64,000 nucleotides of DNA, taken from Acholeplasma laidlawii. Lineage in GTDB: Bacteria > Bacillota_I > Bacilli_A > Acholeplasmatales > Acholeplasmataceae. The stretch lies in the NCBI RefSeq assembly GCF_015709225.1, contig NZ_JADNRS010000029.1, forward strand, positions 62,001 to 126,000. The letters run 5' to 3'. Positions 27,182-38,224 of the stretch are shown here, piece after piece. The position numbers were made by a program, and so were the translations under genes. Positions within the stretch are counted from its first letter, which is position 1. Each line of letters begins with the position of its first letter. Below the pieces are notes generated by a model. It was not told where the DNA came from, did not search any database, and worked only from the letters and a program-made list of their open reading frames with translations.

Positions 27182-30100
27182 ATGTCAACCAAGTTTGATC
27201 TATTCTTACAACAAGCCCAATTAAATACACACCCATTATCTACTGCATATTTAAATTCAGTAACTGTAAAGGTACGAGAAAAATCCTTAATATTTGATAT
27301 AACATTTGATGAATTGATGTTACCAAGTGAAATGAGTTTATTTACAAACCAACTACAAACATTATTTTTAAAAAAAGATGTAGTTTCACATGTAGACTAT
27401 CAGTTTACATTTAAACAAGCAGATTTATCAGCACACTATAAAACTTATTATGAAGCTTTAATCCACAAAGCTTCTGAAATTTTTCAACCAGTCCTTATCT
27501 TTAAAAATTACACAGTGGAATTTGAAAACAACGTCTATACAATTCTAATTGAAAAAGATAGTAGAGGGTTAAAAAAATATTTACCAGACTTAAAGAAATA
27601 CTTTAAAAAACATGGGTTAGATGTTGATTTTACACTTAAAGTCAATGAGGATTTAATCCCTGTTGCTGAACAAGTAAGACAAACCATTGAATCTCAAAAA
27701 GAGAGTATGGAGCGTTTAGTTAAAACATCTGATGCTGTTATTCTAGATAAAAAAACAACATTTAATAGAAAATCTAGTCCATCTGCTGTATCTATTAGTG
27801 AAATCCCTAAGAGTGCCTATGAACTTGATAAATACCAAAATGAAAAAGGCGATGTAAACTTTTTAATTGAAGGTGAAGTGTTTAAATCTGAGGTTAGAGA
27901 GCTTAAAAATACAAACCTTTTAACCATGTCTATTTTTGACAAGGATGATGCAATTACAGTTAAAAGATTTATAAGAGCACCTAAAGATGTTGCTTTAGCC
28001 AAAGAGGTTAAAGTCGGGGATATTATTCAAGTATCTGGCCGTGCAGAATATGACACTTTCCAAAAAGAAGTCACTATTATGGCAACAGCCTTTTATCAAA
28101 TAGAGCGTCCTAAAAAGTTTGAACGTATCGATAAAGCAAAAGAAAAGCGTGTTGAGTTTCACATCCATACCAAAGCATCACCTATGGATGCAGTCACCTC
28201 AATTACTGATTATGTGGAAACCCTAGAAAGTTGGGGACATAAAGCTTTTGCTATTACAGATAGAAATGGGTTATATGCCTACCCTGAACTACATAAAGCA
28301 ATTAAAGGTAAAAAGATAAAACCAATATTTGGAGTCCAACTAGACTATGTCGATGATGAAGCTTTTTGGGTTGCCAAAGACTATCATGAAGATATTCTAC
28401 TTAAAGAAGCAGTCTATACCGTTTTTGACATTGAAACTACAGGTTTTTCATTTACAAGAGATAAAATTATAGAAATTGCTGCATATAAAGTCAGAGGTGG
28501 ATTTATTGCAGAGCGTTTTGAAGTTTTAATTAACCCTGAAGAGCAGTTAAGTGAAACAACAAAACGTATTACAAATATTACAGATGAAATGGTTGAAAAT
28601 GAAAAAACCATTGAAGAAGTATTACCTACCTTCTTAGAGTTTATTAAGGGAACTGTTTTAGTTGCTCATAATGCATCTTTTGATATCGGATTTATTTATG
28701 AAAAATCTAGATTACTTGGCTTAGAGCATGAACCGTTTGCTGTCATTGACACTTTAAACATTGCAAGATACTTCTATAACAACACAAATAAAGAAAAGAA
28801 TCATGCAAGATTCTATGTGAATGATGCTGGAAATATTCCTGATCTAAAAAGATTTAATTTAAAAGCTTTAACGAAGTTCTTTAAAGTCAATCTAGAAGCA
28901 CATCACCGTGCTATCTATGATGCCTATGCAACTGCAGAAGTGTTTTTAAACATGTTACAAGATTTCTATAAAGAAGAAATTTATAGTTATTTTGAATTAC
29001 AAGCATCCCTTGATATGAATGAAGTATGGCGTCATCCAATTCCTAAATACGCTACAGTACTTGCTCAAACTCAAGAAGGCTACAAAAATCTCTTTAAATT
29101 GGTATCCGATGCCCTAACAACGCACTTTGACGGTGGACCAAGGTTATTAAAATCTGTCTTTCTAAAATATAGAGAAGGTTTATTAATTGGTAGTGGTACC
29201 GAGCGTAGTGAAGTGTTTGAAGCTGCACTTAATTTAAATGATGAACAATTAAAAGAAGCAATCTCATTTTATGACTATATTGAGGTACAACCATTAAATG
29301 CATACCTCCATCTAGAAAATGAAATTGGTGCACTTGGTAGAGAAGTGATTCAAGCAGCAATAAAAAAGATTATTACGTATGCAAAAGAGCAAAACAAAAT
29401 AGTAATAGCATCTTCTAATGCGCACTATTTAAATCCGGAAGATAAGAAATATAGAGAAATATATATTCAAACAAAATCTGTTGGTGGTGGTTTACACCCA
29501 CTTGCAAATTATGAAAAATCACCAGACCAACATCTATTAACAACCACTGAAATGTTGGAAGCATTCTCATTTTTAGATCAACAAACAGCTTATGAGATTG
29601 TAGTTACAAATACAAACAAGTTAAGTGATATGTTTGATAATGTACGAGCTTTTCCTAAAGAATTATACTCTATTAAAGATCACGCATTTAAAGATACATT
29701 AGGTATTCCATCGATTAAAGAACATGTTGAAGAGATGGTTATGAATGAAGCAAAAAGATTATATGGTGATCCAATACATCCATATGTGTTAGGTAGAGTT
29801 AAAAGAGAATTAACCAATATTATTGATAACCAATTCGCACCAATTTACTTTATTTCTCATTTATTAGTTAAAAAATCATTAGATGATGGCTACTTAGTAG
29901 GTTCTAGAGGATCTGTTGGATCTTCACTTGTAGCAACCTTAATGAATATTACAGAAGTAAACCCTTTAAGACCACACTATCGTTGTAAGAAGGGTGAATA
30001 TGCAGTATTTAAACTGACAGATGAAGAAATCTATGAACAAGGTGTTGATGCTAGAGATGAACCATTCATCGAAGTATTAAAACATGTTAAATCAGGTTAT

Positions 30101-31696
30101 GACCTACCAGATATGAATTGTCCTATTTGTGGGGAACCCATGCATAAAGATGGTCATGATATCCCGTTTGAAACCTTCTTAGGTTTTGATGGGGATAAAA
30201 TTCCTGATATTGACTTAAACTTTAGTGGAGATTACCAGTCTAAAGCACATGACTATGTTAGAGAACTATTAGGTGAAGAATATACCTTTAGAGCAGGAAC
30301 CATTCAAACGGTTGCTGAGCGTAACGCATTTGGTTATGTTAAAGGTTATTTAGAATACCTAGGTAAAGATGCAAGAAGTGCGTATATTGAGCGTCTAGCT
30401 AAAGGTATTGAAGGTGTGAAACGTTCGACGGGTCAGCACCCAGGTGGGATTGTTGTTGTACCAAAGGATAAATCCATTTATGATGTAACACCAATTCAAT
30501 ATCCAGCAGATGATGTCAATAGTGCATGGAAAACAACACATTTTGATTATCATGCCTTTGAAGATAACTTACTAAAACTAGATATTCTAGGTCACGATGA
30601 TCCAACCATGATTAAGTTTTTAATGGACTATGTTAAAGAGCATCCTGAGGATTTCCCTTTTGATAATGCACAAGACATTCCGCTAGATGATCCAAATGTC
30701 TACCGCTTATTCCAAAATACCTCTGTAATTGGATTAAAAGATAAAGATGATGTTTATGGTGACATTGCAAGTTATGCAATCCCGGAATTCGGTACACCGT
30801 TTACAAGACAGATGTTACAACAGACAAGACCTTCAACATTTGCAGGGTTGGTTAAAATATCTGGTCTATCGCACGGTACAGACGTTTGGTTAAAAAACTC
30901 TCAAGAACTTGTATTAGGTTCTACCCAATTTGGTAAAATTTCATTTGATGACATCATTGGTTGTCGTGATGATATTATGGTGGAGTTATCTAATCGTGGT
31001 ATGAAAGAGGCTAAAGCATTTGAAATTATGGAGTTTGTTAGAAAGGGTAGACCTTCATCAAACCCTAAAAAATGGGCTGAATATGAAAGTGAGATGAAAG
31101 CAAGTAAGATACCTGATTGGTATATATGGAGTGCATCTCAAATTAAGTATATGTTCCCTAAAGCGCATGCGACTGCATATGTTATTATGGCAATGCGTAT
31201 TGCATGGTTTAAGGTCTATAGTCCACTGTTATTCTATTCAAGTTTCTTTAGTAAACGCGCTGTACAATTTGAACATGATATTATGGTTGCAGGTACAAAT
31301 GCAATTAGAAATAGAATTAATACATTAAGAAATGATAATAATATAACTGCGAAAGACCAAGATGTTATTGTGACACTTCTAGTCGCACTTGAAATGACTA
31401 AACGTGGATTTAAATTTTTACCTGTCAATATTAAAAAATCACATGCTAAAGAGTTTGTGATGGAAAACAATGGATTACGTATGCCTTTTTCAAGTATTGA
31501 TGGCCTTGGATTACAAGCGGCAATCAATATTGTTGAAAATAGAGAAGAAAAACCTTATAATTCAAAAGAAGATGCAAGAGTACGTGGAAAATTAAACAAG
31601 ACAGTATTTGAAAGATTAGATTTAGCTGGCGCATTTGATGACTTAGCAGATGTAAGTAGTGAACTTGATCATGGGTTATTTGCTCATAAATACTAA
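27182..31696 (+). CDS. polC: DNA polymerase III PolC
   Basis: Gram-positive replicative polymerase of 1504 residues with built-in proofreading. Domains in order: N-terminal region (1-220), OB fold (about 225-310), PHP part starting FHIHTKASPMDAVT (about 325), an inserted 3'-5' exonuclease with FDIETTGF (about 416), VAHNASFDIGF and the HRAIYDAYAT motif, a zinc site including CPICGEPM (about 980), the palm with PDIDLNFSGDY (about 1007), TGQHPGGI and a fingers/C-terminal region. All key motifs are intact. AGGAG precedes the ATG. It is probably co-transcribed with the upstream DUF1189 gene. Confidence 0.97.
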   Translation: MSTKFDLFLQQAQLNTHPLSTAYLNSVTVKVREKSLIFDITFDELMLPSEMSLFTNQLQTLFLKKDVVSHVDYQFTFKQADLSAHYKTYYEALIHKASEIFQPVLIFKNYTVEFENNVYTILIEKDSRGLKKYLPDLKKYFKKHGLDVDFTLKVNEDLIPVAEQVRQTIESQKESMERLVKTSDAVILDKKTTFNRKSSPSAVSISEIPKSAYELDKYQNEKGDVNFLIEGEVFKSEVRELKNTNLLTMSIFDKDDAITVKRFIRAPKDVALAKEVKVGDIIQVSGRAEYDTFQKEVTIMATAFYQIERPKKFERIDKAKEKRVEFHIHTKASPMDAVTSITDYVETLESWGHKAFAITDRNGLYAYPELHKAIKGKKIKPIFGVQLDYVDDEAFWVAKDYHEDILLKEAVYTVFDIETTGFSFTRDKIIEIAAYKVRGGFIAERFEVLINPEEQLSETTKRITNITDEMVENEKTIEEVLPTFLEFIKGTVLVAHNASFDIGFIYEKSRLLGLEHEPFAVIDTLNIARYFYNNTNKEKNHARFYVNDAGNIPDLKRFNLKALTKFFKVNLEAHHRAIYDAYATAEVFLNMLQDFYKEEIYSYFELQASLDMNEVWRHPIPKYATVLAQTQEGYKNLFKLVSDALTTHFDGGPRLLKSVFLKYREGLLIGSGTERSEVFEAALNLNDEQLKEAISFYDYIEVQPLNAYLHLENEIGALGREVIQAAIKKIITYAKEQNKIVIASSNAHYLNPEDKKYREIYIQTKSVGGGLHPLANYEKSPDQHLLTTTEMLEAFSFLDQQTAYEIVVTNTNKLSDMFDNVRAFPKELYSIKDHAFKDTLGIPSIKEHVEEMVMNEAKRLYGDPIHPYVLGRVKRELTNIIDNQFAPIYFISHLLVKKSLDDGYLVGSRGSVGSSLVATLMNITEVNPLRPHYRCKKGEYAVFKLTDEEIYEQGVDARDEPFIEVLKHVKSGYDLPDMNCPICGEPMHKDGHDIPFETFLGFDGDKIPDIDLNFSGDYQSKAHDYVRELLGEEYTFRAGTIQTVAERNAFGYVKGYLEYLGKDARSAYIERLAKGIEGVKRSTGQHPGGIVVVPKDKSIYDVTPIQYPADDVNSAWKTTHFDYHAFEDNLLKLDILGHDDPTMIKFLMDYVKEHPEDFPFDNAQDIPLDDPNVYRLFQNTSVIGLKDKDDVYGDIASYAIPEFGTPFTRQMLQQTRPSTFAGLVKISGLSHGTDVWLKNSQELVLGSTQFGKISFDDIIGCRDDIMVELSNRGMKEAKAFEIMEFVRKGRPSSNPKKWAEYESEMKASKIPDWYIWSASQIKYMFPKAHATAYVIMAMRIAWFKVYSPLLFYSSFFSKRAVQFEHDIMVAGTNAIRNRINTLRNDNNITAKDQDVIVTLLVALEMTKRGFKFLPVNIKKSHAKEFVMENNGLRMPFSSIDGLGLQAAINIVENREEKPYNSKEDARVRGKLNKTVFERLDLAGAFDDLADVSSELDHGLFAHKY

Positions 31697-31789
31697 TTGT
31701 ATAAAATTACACATATTAAAGACTTATTTAATTAAAATGTTAAAATAAAGTTATAATAATCTTGAAAATGATGAAGAGGTGAAACGAAT

Positions 31790-32530
31790 ATGCGTAGTTC
31801 AAATCCAGTATTTACAAGCTTGGAAAAACAAGCATTTACAGATAACGTAGAAGTTGCAACTAAATCAGGTATTACATTAAAAACGATTACTCTTGTAGTC
31901 ATATCCTTAATCACAGGTTTTGCATCCATCTTCTTAGCACAAGTGATGCCTGAAGGTTTACTATTTGGTATTTTAATTGGTTCAGGAATCTTTGCATTCA
32001 TATCAGTATTACTTGCAATGTTTGTACCTAAACTTGCTGCATCTATGAGTATTTTATATGCAGTACTACAAGGTTTTACATACGGACTTTTAACTTGGGT
32101 ATTAGAAATGTACTTCCCAGGTGTTGCATCGATTGCACTCCTTGGCACAGCACTTGTATTTGGGGTGATGTTCACACTATATAATACAGGGTTATTAAGA
32201 GGGTCTAACCTTTTAAGATCAGTTGTATTTGGTGCATTATTAACTGTATTAGTTGGATCTTTAATCGTCGGTATTGTAGGTTTAGTGAATCCTGAATATA
32301 TTAATGGATTCTTCTCATACGAAGTTACAATAGCAATCAGTTTAATCTTAATCGTTATGGGTGCATTAATGTTAACTCTAGACTTTGATCGTGCTGAAAG
32401 TGTTGTAAGAATGGGACTTCCAAAACACTATGAATGGACCGTTGCTTTAGGTTTTATGGTAACATTAATATGGATATACTATAATATCCTAAGATTAGCA
32501 GTTACAGTTATGGGTAGAAATAATAATTAA
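31790..32530 (+). CDS. Bax inhibitor-1/YccA-like membrane protein
   Basis: The 246-residue protein has about seven hydrophobic helices after a polar N-terminus (MRSSNPVFTSLEKQAF), and ends with FDRAESVVRMGLPKHYEWTVALGFMVTLIWIYYNILRL, the conserved acidic C-terminal segment of the YccA/COG4760 branch of the Bax-inhibitor-1 superfamily. Relatives are pH-sensitive calcium leak channels or modulators of membrane proteases; which applies here is unknown. TATAAT at 31752-31757 and GAGGTG before the ATG support an independent gene. The pheS T-box follows. Confidence 0.83.
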   Translation: MRSSNPVFTSLEKQAFTDNVEVATKSGITLKTITLVVISLITGFASIFLAQVMPEGLLFGILIGSGIFAFISVLLAMFVPKLAASMSILYAVLQGFTYGLLTWVLEMYFPGVASIALLGTALVFGVMFTLYNTGLLRGSNLLRSVVFGALLTVLVGSLIVGIVGLVNPEYINGFFSYEVTIAISLILIVMGALMLTLDFDRAESVVRMGLPKHYEWTVALGFMVTLIWIYYNILRLAVTVMGRNNN

Positions 32531-32561
32531 AACGTTGATATAACAGTAGTAAAGTATATTT

Positions 32562-32765
32562 AATTCTTAACCAGCGATAAAGTGGGATAGTGGAAGCCAC
32601 TTAAGAAATATATATTTGAATTCAGTTATGGAGTGAAGGGGTAAAATCCTTTCCGTAGATCTTACGTTACAAGAAATTAAGTGCCAAGATTTTTCTTGGA
32701 ACTAAGGTGGTACCGCGATTGATCGTCCTTAGCGTATATTTATACGTCTAAGGACTTTTATTTTA
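32562..32765 (+). promoter_or_regulatory. T-box riboswitch (tRNA-Phe specific) controlling pheST
   Basis: The T-box core AAGGTGGTACCGCG lies at 32704-32717. CTAAGG (32702-32707) can pair with CCTTAG (32727-32732) as antiterminator, or that right arm joins the terminator GTCCTTAG (32725-32732) with CTAAGGAC (32748-32755) followed by TTTTATTTT. A TTC (Phe) triplet in TTGAATTCAG at about 32617-32626 is the probable specifier, matching the downstream pheS and pheT. Uncharged tRNA-Phe should therefore increase expression. Stem I boundaries are approximate. Confidence 0.9.
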
Positions 32766-32790
32766 AATATGATAAGGAGAAATATGGAAA

Positions 32791-33804
32791 ATGAAGGAAA
32801 AAATAGATTCGATTGTTACATCATTAAATGATAAAATCCATCCGGATTTAACATTAAATGATTTAGAAGCATTAAGAGTTGAGTATCTAGGGAAAAACGG
32901 TATTTTAACATCTCAGATGTCTTTAATAAGAACATTACCAAATGAAGAAAAACCAAAGTTTGGTCAATGGATCAATGATGCAAAGCTTTCGATTGAACAT
33001 GTAATTACAGAACAAAAAAATATATTACTTACAAAAGCAATGAATGAACAACTAAAAAAAGAAACACTTGATGTTACAATGCCAGGGTTAAACTTTAAAA
33101 AAGGTAGTTTACATCCATTAACCTTAGTAACTCAGGATTTAGAAGATTACTTTATTGGTTTAGGCTATAAGGTGGCTGAAGGTCCAGAACTAGAGTTAGA
33201 TAAATATAACTTTGAAATGATGAATCTAGCAAGTGATCACCCTGCTAGAGAAATGCATGATTCTTTTTATGTGACTCAAAATACATTATTAAGAACACAC
33301 ACATCACCAATCCAAGCACGTTATATGGAAAAATCAAAGGGTCAGCCGATTGCGATTATTGCACCAGGTAAAACCTATAGAAGAGATCCAGATGATCGTA
33401 CACACTCACACCAATTTATGCAATGTGAAGGTTTAGTAATCGATAAGAATGTTACATTTGCACACCTTAAAGAAACACTACTAGGTATGGCACGTCATAT
33501 CTTTGGTGAAGAAAGAACGATTCGTTTAAGACCATCATATTTTCCGTTTACTGAACCATCTGTAGAAGTCGATGTATCCTATGTGGATAGTGATGGTAAA
33601 ACAGAATGGATTGAAGTGTTAGGTGCTGGTATGGTACACCCGAATGTGTTAACTATGGGTGGATATGATCCTAAAGTATACCGTGGGTTTGCTTTTGGGA
33701 TTGGACTTGAACGTATTGCCATCTTAAAATATAAGATTGATGATATCCGTCAATTCTATACGAATGACTTACGCTTCTTAAATCAATTTAAAGGAGTCTT
33801 ATAA
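32791..33804 (+). CDS. pheS: Phenylalanyl-tRNA synthetase alpha subunit
   Basis: Catalytic subunit of the alpha2-beta2 class II synthetase. The N-terminal coiled coil (residues 1-90) binds tRNA. Motif 2 region is [18 protein letters not shown], and motif 3 is [13 protein letters not shown]. The 337-residue length is normal. AAGGAG lies upstream; an out-of-frame ATG at 32784 gives only a 15-codon ORF. It is under T-box control and overlaps the pheT ATG by one base, so the two subunits are coupled. Confidence 0.96.
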   Translation: MKEKIDSIVTSLNDKIHPDLTLNDLEALRVEYLGKNGILTSQMSLIRTLPNEEKPKFGQWINDAKLSIEHVITEQKNILLTKAMNEQLKKETLDVTMPGLNFKKGSLHPLTLVTQDLEDYFIGLGYKVAEGPELELDKYNFEMMNLASDHPAREMHDSFYVTQNTLLRTHTSPIQARYMEKSKGQPIAIIAPGKTYRRDPDDRTHSHQFMQCEGLVIDKNVTFAHLKETLLGMARHIFGEERTIRLRPSYFPFTEPSVEVDVSYVDSDGKTEWIEVLGAGMVHPNVLTMGGYDPKVYRGFAFGIGLERIAILKYKIDDIRQFYTNDLRFLNQFKGVL

Positions 33805-36158
33805 TGTTTATTTTAGATAATATATTAAAACAATTTATTGAAGTACCGAATGATTTATATGAAAAGACAAATCAACAAATCATCGAAGTCGATGATTATT
33901 TAGCATTAAACTCATCTACTAAACTTGTAGTAGGTTATGTTGAAACATGTGTTAAACACCCAAATGCCGATACTTTAAGCAAAACTACAGTTAATATTGG
34001 TAGTAAAGTTTTAGACATCGTTTGTGGGGCACCAAACGTGCGCAGCGGGCAATATGTTATTGTTGCTCAAGTAGGATCTGTACTACCTGGTAATTTTGAA
34101 ATTAAAGCTGCAGTGGTTCGTGGTGAAACATCAAATGGTATGATTTGTTCATTAAAAGAACTAGGATTTGATGAAAAACATGTACCTGCTCAGTATAAAG
34201 ATGGCATTTATAATTTTAGCCATAAAGTAACACCTGGTGAGGATGCACTTAAAGCACTTGGTTTAGATGGTATGAAACTACTTTTAGGGTTAACACCAAA
34301 TCGAGGGGATTTACTATCTCACCTAGGGTTTGCTTATGATTTAGCGTCAATGACTAATAAAAAGGTCCATATTCCAAAACCAACATTTAAAGAAGTAGCA
34401 CATAAAAATGATGTCCAAGTAGTACTAGATACTAATAACTGTTTAACGTATGATTTAAGAGTTATGGATGTTGTGGTTAAAGAAAGTCCATGGTGGTTAA
34501 AAAACGCTCTAATTCAAAGCGATATTCGTCCGATTAATAACGTAGTAGATATTACTAACTATATCTTAATTACTTATGGTACACCACTACATGCATTTGA
34601 TGCAAACAAAGTAAATTCAAATACAGTTTTAGTACGTCAAGCACATGAAGGTGAAGAAGTTGTTACACTAGATGAAGTTACACGTGTATTAGAACCGTCA
34701 GACATCGTAATTACAGATGGTAATAATGCAATCGCACTTGGTGGTGTGATGGGTTTATTAGAATCTGGTATTGATGAAAGTACAACTAAAATTATGCTTG
34801 AAGCAGCTCAATTTAGTCCAAGTGTGATTGCTAAAACATCTAAACGCTTAGATTTAAGAAGTGATTCATCACTACGTTTTGAGCGTGGAATTGACCAGAA
34901 AAGAGTACGTATTGGTTTAGAAGCAGCTACTCAACTCCTTGTTGAGTTAGCAGATGCTAAAGTTTATCAAGGTATTTCATCAAAAACAAATGTAATAGAA
35001 GAAAACCCATGGATTGAATTATCACTAGAACATGTAAATGGTTTATTAGGAACAACACTAAATGACACTGAATTACATAAGATACTTGCACAGTTAAACT
35101 ATCAAACAAAATTAGACAACAACACATTACTTATTCAAGCACCAGGGTATAGAAAAGATATCTTAATTGAAGCAGATGTTATCGAAGAAGTCTTACGTGT
35201 TTATGGTTATCACCATATTGAAGGTAAAAAACTTCAACCAAATTTATTAGGTGAACTATCCTACAGTCAAAAAATGAATAGAGCACTTAAACATACATTA
35301 GTAGGTTTAGGCTTAAATGAAGTGATTAACTACAGTTTAGTATCAGAATCAGATATTGAGTCATTCCCCAAAGTCGGTGAATCAGTAAGTATTTTAATGC
35401 CGTTAAGTGATGATCGTAAGATTTTACGTCAATCATTAATACCAGGTTTATTAAAAAACTTAAACTATCATCTATCAAGACAAATGTCACATATTACGCT
35501 ATTTGAAATGGGTCACGTCTTTGCAAAAGATGTTGAAAAAAATCACTTAGCAGTGTTAATCAATGGTAATTTACTAGATTCTAACTACTTAAAACGTGAT
35601 ATTAAATCAGATTTCTATACATTAAAAGGTATCTTAGAACAAATCGGTGTGACATTAAATGTCTCATTTGATGTTAAACAATCCTCCCGTGTAACTGCCC
35701 TACACCCTGGTATCCAAGGCGATATTTATGTAGGAGATTTATTTGTTGGGGTCATTGGTAAAACACATCCATTAACTGATGAAGCTTATGATATTAAAGA
35801 TACTTATGTATTAGAATTAGATTTATCTAAACTCATTACAACAAAATCACCAATGATTTTTGAAAGTATTTCTAAATACCCATCGATTCAAAGAGACATC
35901 TCGTTTGTCGTATCTAAAGACTATCCAATTAGCGATATTTTAGGTATTATTAAACAAACAGCTAGAAAACTATTAACCAATATTGAAGTGTTTGATGTCT
36001 ATAGTGGATCAAATATTGAAGAAGGATTCCACTCACTAGCAATTTCAATGACATTCAATAACAAAGAAAAAACACTAGAAAAATTAGATGTTGAAAAAGC
36101 ACTCAAATCCATTCAAAACAGATTAGAATTCAATTTTAAAGCAGTATTTAGAGCATAA
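33804..36158 (+). CDS. pheT: Phenylalanyl-tRNA synthetase beta subunit
   Basis: The 784-residue subunit carries an N-terminal tRNA-binding OB domain (VGYVETCVKHPNADTLSKTTVNIG), B3/B4 editing domain, B5 domain, a catalytic-like core and a C-terminal anticodon-binding ferredoxin fold (YPSIQRDISFVVS to the end). Domain order and length are standard. It starts on the last base of the pheS stop codon. No terminator was recognised after it; rlmN has its own TATAAT at about 36199. Confidence 0.95.
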   Translation: MFILDNILKQFIEVPNDLYEKTNQQIIEVDDYLALNSSTKLVVGYVETCVKHPNADTLSKTTVNIGSKVLDIVCGAPNVRSGQYVIVAQVGSVLPGNFEIKAAVVRGETSNGMICSLKELGFDEKHVPAQYKDGIYNFSHKVTPGEDALKALGLDGMKLLLGLTPNRGDLLSHLGFAYDLASMTNKKVHIPKPTFKEVAHKNDVQVVLDTNNCLTYDLRVMDVVVKESPWWLKNALIQSDIRPINNVVDITNYILITYGTPLHAFDANKVNSNTVLVRQAHEGEEVVTLDEVTRVLEPSDIVITDGNNAIALGGVMGLLESGIDESTTKIMLEAAQFSPSVIAKTSKRLDLRSDSSLRFERGIDQKRVRIGLEAATQLLVELADAKVYQGISSKTNVIEENPWIELSLEHVNGLLGTTLNDTELHKILAQLNYQTKLDNNTLLIQAPGYRKDILIEADVIEEVLRVYGYHHIEGKKLQPNLLGELSYSQKMNRALKHTLVGLGLNEVINYSLVSESDIESFPKVGESVSILMPLSDDRKILRQSLIPGLLKNLNYHLSRQMSHITLFEMGHVFAKDVEKNHLAVLINGNLLDSNYLKRDIKSDFYTLKGILEQIGVTLNVSFDVKQSSRVTALHPGIQGDIYVGDLFVGVIGKTHPLTDEAYDIKDTYVLELDLSKLITTKSPMIFESISKYPSIQRDISFVVSKDYPISDILGIIKQTARKLLTNIEVFDVYSGSNIEEGFHSLAISMTFNNKEKTLEKLDVEKALKSIQNRLEFNFKAVFRA

Positions 36159-36226
36159 CTTGATTTCTATTTCACCATATGAAAATTTATCAAAATCTTG
36201 TATAATAACAAGTGAGGAATAATATT

Positions 36227-37243
36227 ATGCTAATTTATGATTTAACATACGAAGAATTAGAAGAATTCATCGTAGAAAACGGCTATAAGAAATTTAGAGC
36301 CGATCAAATTTGGAACTGGCTCTATAAACAAAAAATAGAGGCGTTTAGTGAAATGAATAACATCCCAGAGGACATCATTAAATTATTGAATGATAATTTT
36401 ACCTTTGCAGGACTTGAGACGGTCATTAAAAATACAAGTGCAGATGGTACAATTAAGTTTTTATTTGACTTAAAAGATGCGAATCTAATTGAAACGGTAT
36501 TAATGAATCACAACTATGGCATGAGTGCCTGTGTGACCACTCAAGTAGGATGTAACATTGGATGTAGTTTTTGTGCATCTGGTGTATTAAAGAAGAAAAG
36601 AGACTTAACAGCAGGAGAAATTGTTGCACAAATTATTCGTGCAGAAAAAGAATCAGGTGTGAGAGTGTCTAGTATTGTTATTATGGGTATTGGTGAACCA
36701 TTTGATAACTATAAGAACTTTGTTAAATTTATTAGCATTGTAAATCATCCTAAAGGACTAGCCATTGGTGCAAGACATATTACAGTGTCTACATCAGGTT
36801 TAGTACCTAAGATTAAAGAATTTGCTCATTTAGGTATTCAAGTAAACTTAGCAGTGTCGCTACATGCACCGAATAATGAGATTAGATCTAAATTAATGAA
36901 AATTAATGATAGATTCAAAGTAGAAGAAGTCGTAGATGCAATCAAATACTACATTCATGTAACAAATAGAAGAGTTACCATTGAATATATTATGATTCAA
37001 GATTTAAATGATAGTGTAGAAACTGCAGTAGAATTAGCTAAACTCTTAAAGGGTATGAATGTCTATGTGAACTTAATTCCATATAACACCGTTAAAGAAG
37101 CTGATTATCAACGATCAAGTCTTGAAAATCGTTTAGCATTCCATAAGACATTAAAAGAACATAAAATCACAGCGATTTTAAGAAAAGAACAAGGTCATGA
37201 CATTAATGCTGCTTGTGGCCAATTAAGAAGTCAAAATCTATAA
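36227..37243 (+). CDS. rlmN: 23S rRNA/tRNA adenine-C2 methyltransferase RlmN
   Basis: Radical-SAM enzyme that methylates A2503 of 23S rRNA and A37 of some tRNAs. The cluster motif is [11 protein letters not shown], with GEPFDNY following, and the C-terminal acceptor Cys is in [17 protein letters not shown] precedes the cluster. I start at ATG 36227 (338 aa): the in-frame GTG at 36212 contains the GAGG that serves as ribosome site. It heads a run of same-strand genes (rlmN, rsgA, rpe, thiN) with short gaps. Confidence 0.94.
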   Translation: MLIYDLTYEELEEFIVENGYKKFRADQIWNWLYKQKIEAFSEMNNIPEDIIKLLNDNFTFAGLETVIKNTSADGTIKFLFDLKDANLIETVLMNHNYGMSACVTTQVGCNIGCSFCASGVLKKKRDLTAGEIVAQIIRAEKESGVRVSSIVIMGIGEPFDNYKNFVKFISIVNHPKGLAIGARHITVSTSGLVPKIKEFAHLGIQVNLAVSLHAPNNEIRSKLMKINDRFKVEEVVDAIKYYIHVTNRRVTIEYIMIQDLNDSVETAVELAKLLKGMNVYVNLIPYNTVKEADYQRSSLENRLAFHKTLKEHKITAILRKEQGHDINAACGQLRSQNL

Positions 37244-37259
37244 GGAGATACTAATATTT

Positions 37260-38213
37260 TTGAGTAAAGCACGCGTAATTAAATTAATCGGAGGCTTATA
37301 TAGCTTTAAAGACCTAAAGACACAAGCAGTGTATGAAGGTTATGCAAAGGGTAAGTTTAGAAAGGTAAGAGTCGATAAAAACTCAAGCTTTAATAAAAAC
37401 ATCACGAAAAGCACTAAAAAAGATGTCAAAGACATCGTTTTAAGTCCTAAGGTTGGTGATATTATCTATTATAGTTTTGAATCTGATCAGTACATGATTA
37501 CTGAAGTGCTTGAAAGAAAAAATGAACTTATTAGACCGGATGTTGCAAATATTGATCAAGTATTATTGGTATTTTCAGCCATAAGACCTGATTTTAGTTT
37601 TAATTTACTAGATAAATTTTTAGTGATACTAAAACATCATGAATTAACACCGGTTATTGTTGTATCTAAAGTTGATTTAATGACGGATGAAAATTTAAAA
37701 TCTCTAAAAGAAGATTTAAAATTTTATGAACCATTTTATGATATTCATTATGTCAATAGTAAGGCACGTATTGGTGTAGATTCATTAGATGGTATATTCG
37801 AAGACAAAATCACAATTCTAGCAGGTCAAACAGGTGCAGGTAAGTCAACGCTTTTAAATGCATTAAGACCTGAACTAGAATTAAAAACTCAAGAAATATC
37901 GGATGCACTTGGTCGTGGTAAGCATACAACTAGACATTCTGAACTCTATGAGTTTGGTGGTGGTTATATTTGTGATACGCCAGGATTTAGTAAAGTAGAC
38001 TTTGAATTTCATGATTATACGACACTAAAAGACTACTTTGTAGACTTTTCTAAATATAGTGATCAGTGTAAGTTTGGTCATAGTTGTTTACATATTAACG
38101 AACCAAATTGCATGGTTAAAGAAAAGATTAAGTCTAAAGAAATACTGCAATCTAGGTATGATAGTTACTTGAATTTCGTAGAAATATTAAAAAATAGAAA
38201 AGAAAAGTATTAG
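37260..38213 (+). CDS. rsgA: Ribosome small-subunit GTPase RsgA
   Basis: Late 30S assembly GTPase with a circularly permuted G domain. G4 VVSKVDL comes first, then G1 GQTGAGKSTLLNAL, switch region RGKHTTRHSELYEF and G3 DTPGFSKVDF; an N-terminal OB fold and a C-terminal zinc motif (CKFGHSCLHINEPNC) flank it. The start is TTG at 37260, behind AAGGAGAT. Length 317 aa. In Bacillus the order rsgA (cpgA)-rpe-thiN-rpmB is conserved, and the same order is seen here. Confidence 0.95.
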   Translation: MSKARVIKLIGGLYSFKDLKTQAVYEGYAKGKFRKVRVDKNSSFNKNITKSTKKDVKDIVLSPKVGDIIYYSFESDQYMITEVLERKNELIRPDVANIDQVLLVFSAIRPDFSFNLLDKFLVILKHHELTPVIVVSKVDLMTDENLKSLKEDLKFYEPFYDIHYVNSKARIGVDSLDGIFEDKITILAGQTGAGKSTLLNALRPELELKTQEISDALGRGKHTTRHSELYEFGGGYICDTPGFSKVDFEFHDYTTLKDYFVDFSKYSDQCKFGHSCLHINEPNCMVKEKIKSKEILQSRYDSYLNFVEILKNRKEKY

Positions 38214-38224
38214 GAGGGGACAAA

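Noticed and set aside
32784-32831. Short ORF from ATG 32784 overlapping the pheS start
   Set aside because: About 15 codons in another frame with no conserved feature; pheS starts at 32791.
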